Position numbers and translations under genes: made by a program. From NCBI GenBank assembly GCA_963693365.1, contig CAVNZM010000012.1:7998001-8062000 (forward strand): a DNA stretch of 64,000 bases, written 5' to 3'. Within the stretch, counting starts at the first letter, position 1. Every line of letters begins with the position of its first letter. The DNA is from Amoebidium appalachense. Taxonomy: Eukaryota > Ichthyosporea. This document shows, piece by piece, positions 63,856 to 64,000 of the stretch. A model generated the notes under the pieces. The model saw only the letters and a program-made list of their open reading frames with translations. It made no database searches and was not told the DNA's origin.

Positions 63856-64000
63856 ACACACACGCACACACACATGCACACACACACAACACACGTACAC
63901 ACACACACACACGTAACGGTCAACTATTTCTAACTTATGAATTATTGGGGCCAAGGTTATCGTGCTCACCATCACAGTGCAGTGCCGTGCGTGTATCTGG

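Larger units (their letters stand above)
59969..64000. other. Intergenic region downstream of the GT49 gene
   Basis: Mostly non-coding. Contents: a conventional AATAAA at 60975-60980; a (CT)n/(TCC)n patch at 60664-60735; poly(C) at 60849-60880; a SINE-like repeat 61685-61909 ending in poly(C); C-rich blocks 62271-62583; one possible exon at 62668-62791; and dense (CA)n and poly(C) from 62813 to the window end, with poly(T) at 63271-63298. Confidence 0.6.

Overview
Eukaryotic nuclear DNA carrying three intron-rich protein-coding genes, all on the + strand, in a sequence full of microsatellites and long homopolymers. Exons were placed by reading conserved peptides and joining them at GT-AG boundaries with phase bookkeeping. 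All three models close into single reading frames, apart from two one-base slips, each inside a C or G homopolymer. The gene set (TRRAP pseudokinase, a BACE-type membrane aspartic protease, a LARGE/B4GAT1-type GT49 glycosyltransferase) and the intron density suggest an animal or a close unicellular relative (for example an ichthyosporean). That placement is inference; no marker here fixes it.

Layout. 1-33268: the C-terminal half of TRRAP/Tra1 (48 exons in my model, about 1,936 codons, ending ...DPTWHPWL-stop), covering the end of the HEAT solenoid, the FAT domain, the PI3K-like pseudokinase and FATC. 33269-37272: intergenic, with a poly(A) signal candidate, a terminal fragment of a TTAA-flanked mobile element, a 95-bp direct-repeat pair enclosing a RING-finger fragment, and AT-rich repeats. 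37273-51186: a complete 19-exon, 594-aa type I membrane aspartic protease of the BACE kind with an extra Cys-rich stalk before the membrane segment and an acidic dileucine signal in the tail. 51187-55901: intergenic, without a recognisable gene. 55902-59968: a GT49 glycosyltransferase, 5 exons, about 644 aa after allowing for one G-run slip. 59969-64000: intergenic, with a SINE-like repeat, long poly(C) and one weak exon candidate.

The three genes do not form a pathway. TRRAP is the activator-binding scaffold of SAGA/NuA4-type acetyltransferase complexes; the other two are secretory-pathway enzymes.

The most unusual feature is in the introns. First, about 29 of 70 acceptors sit directly on a (CA)n run, so the repeat itself supplies the terminal CAG. 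Second, compound tracts are polarised: poly(C) lies 5' of poly(A) or (CA)n, and on the opposite orientation poly(T) or (TG)n lies 5' of poly(G). Third, in at least six introns a degenerate duplication series starts at an exon/intron junction and repeats the exon end plus splice donor (or, once, the acceptor). I regard this junction-anchored 'splice-site echo' as the observation most worth following.
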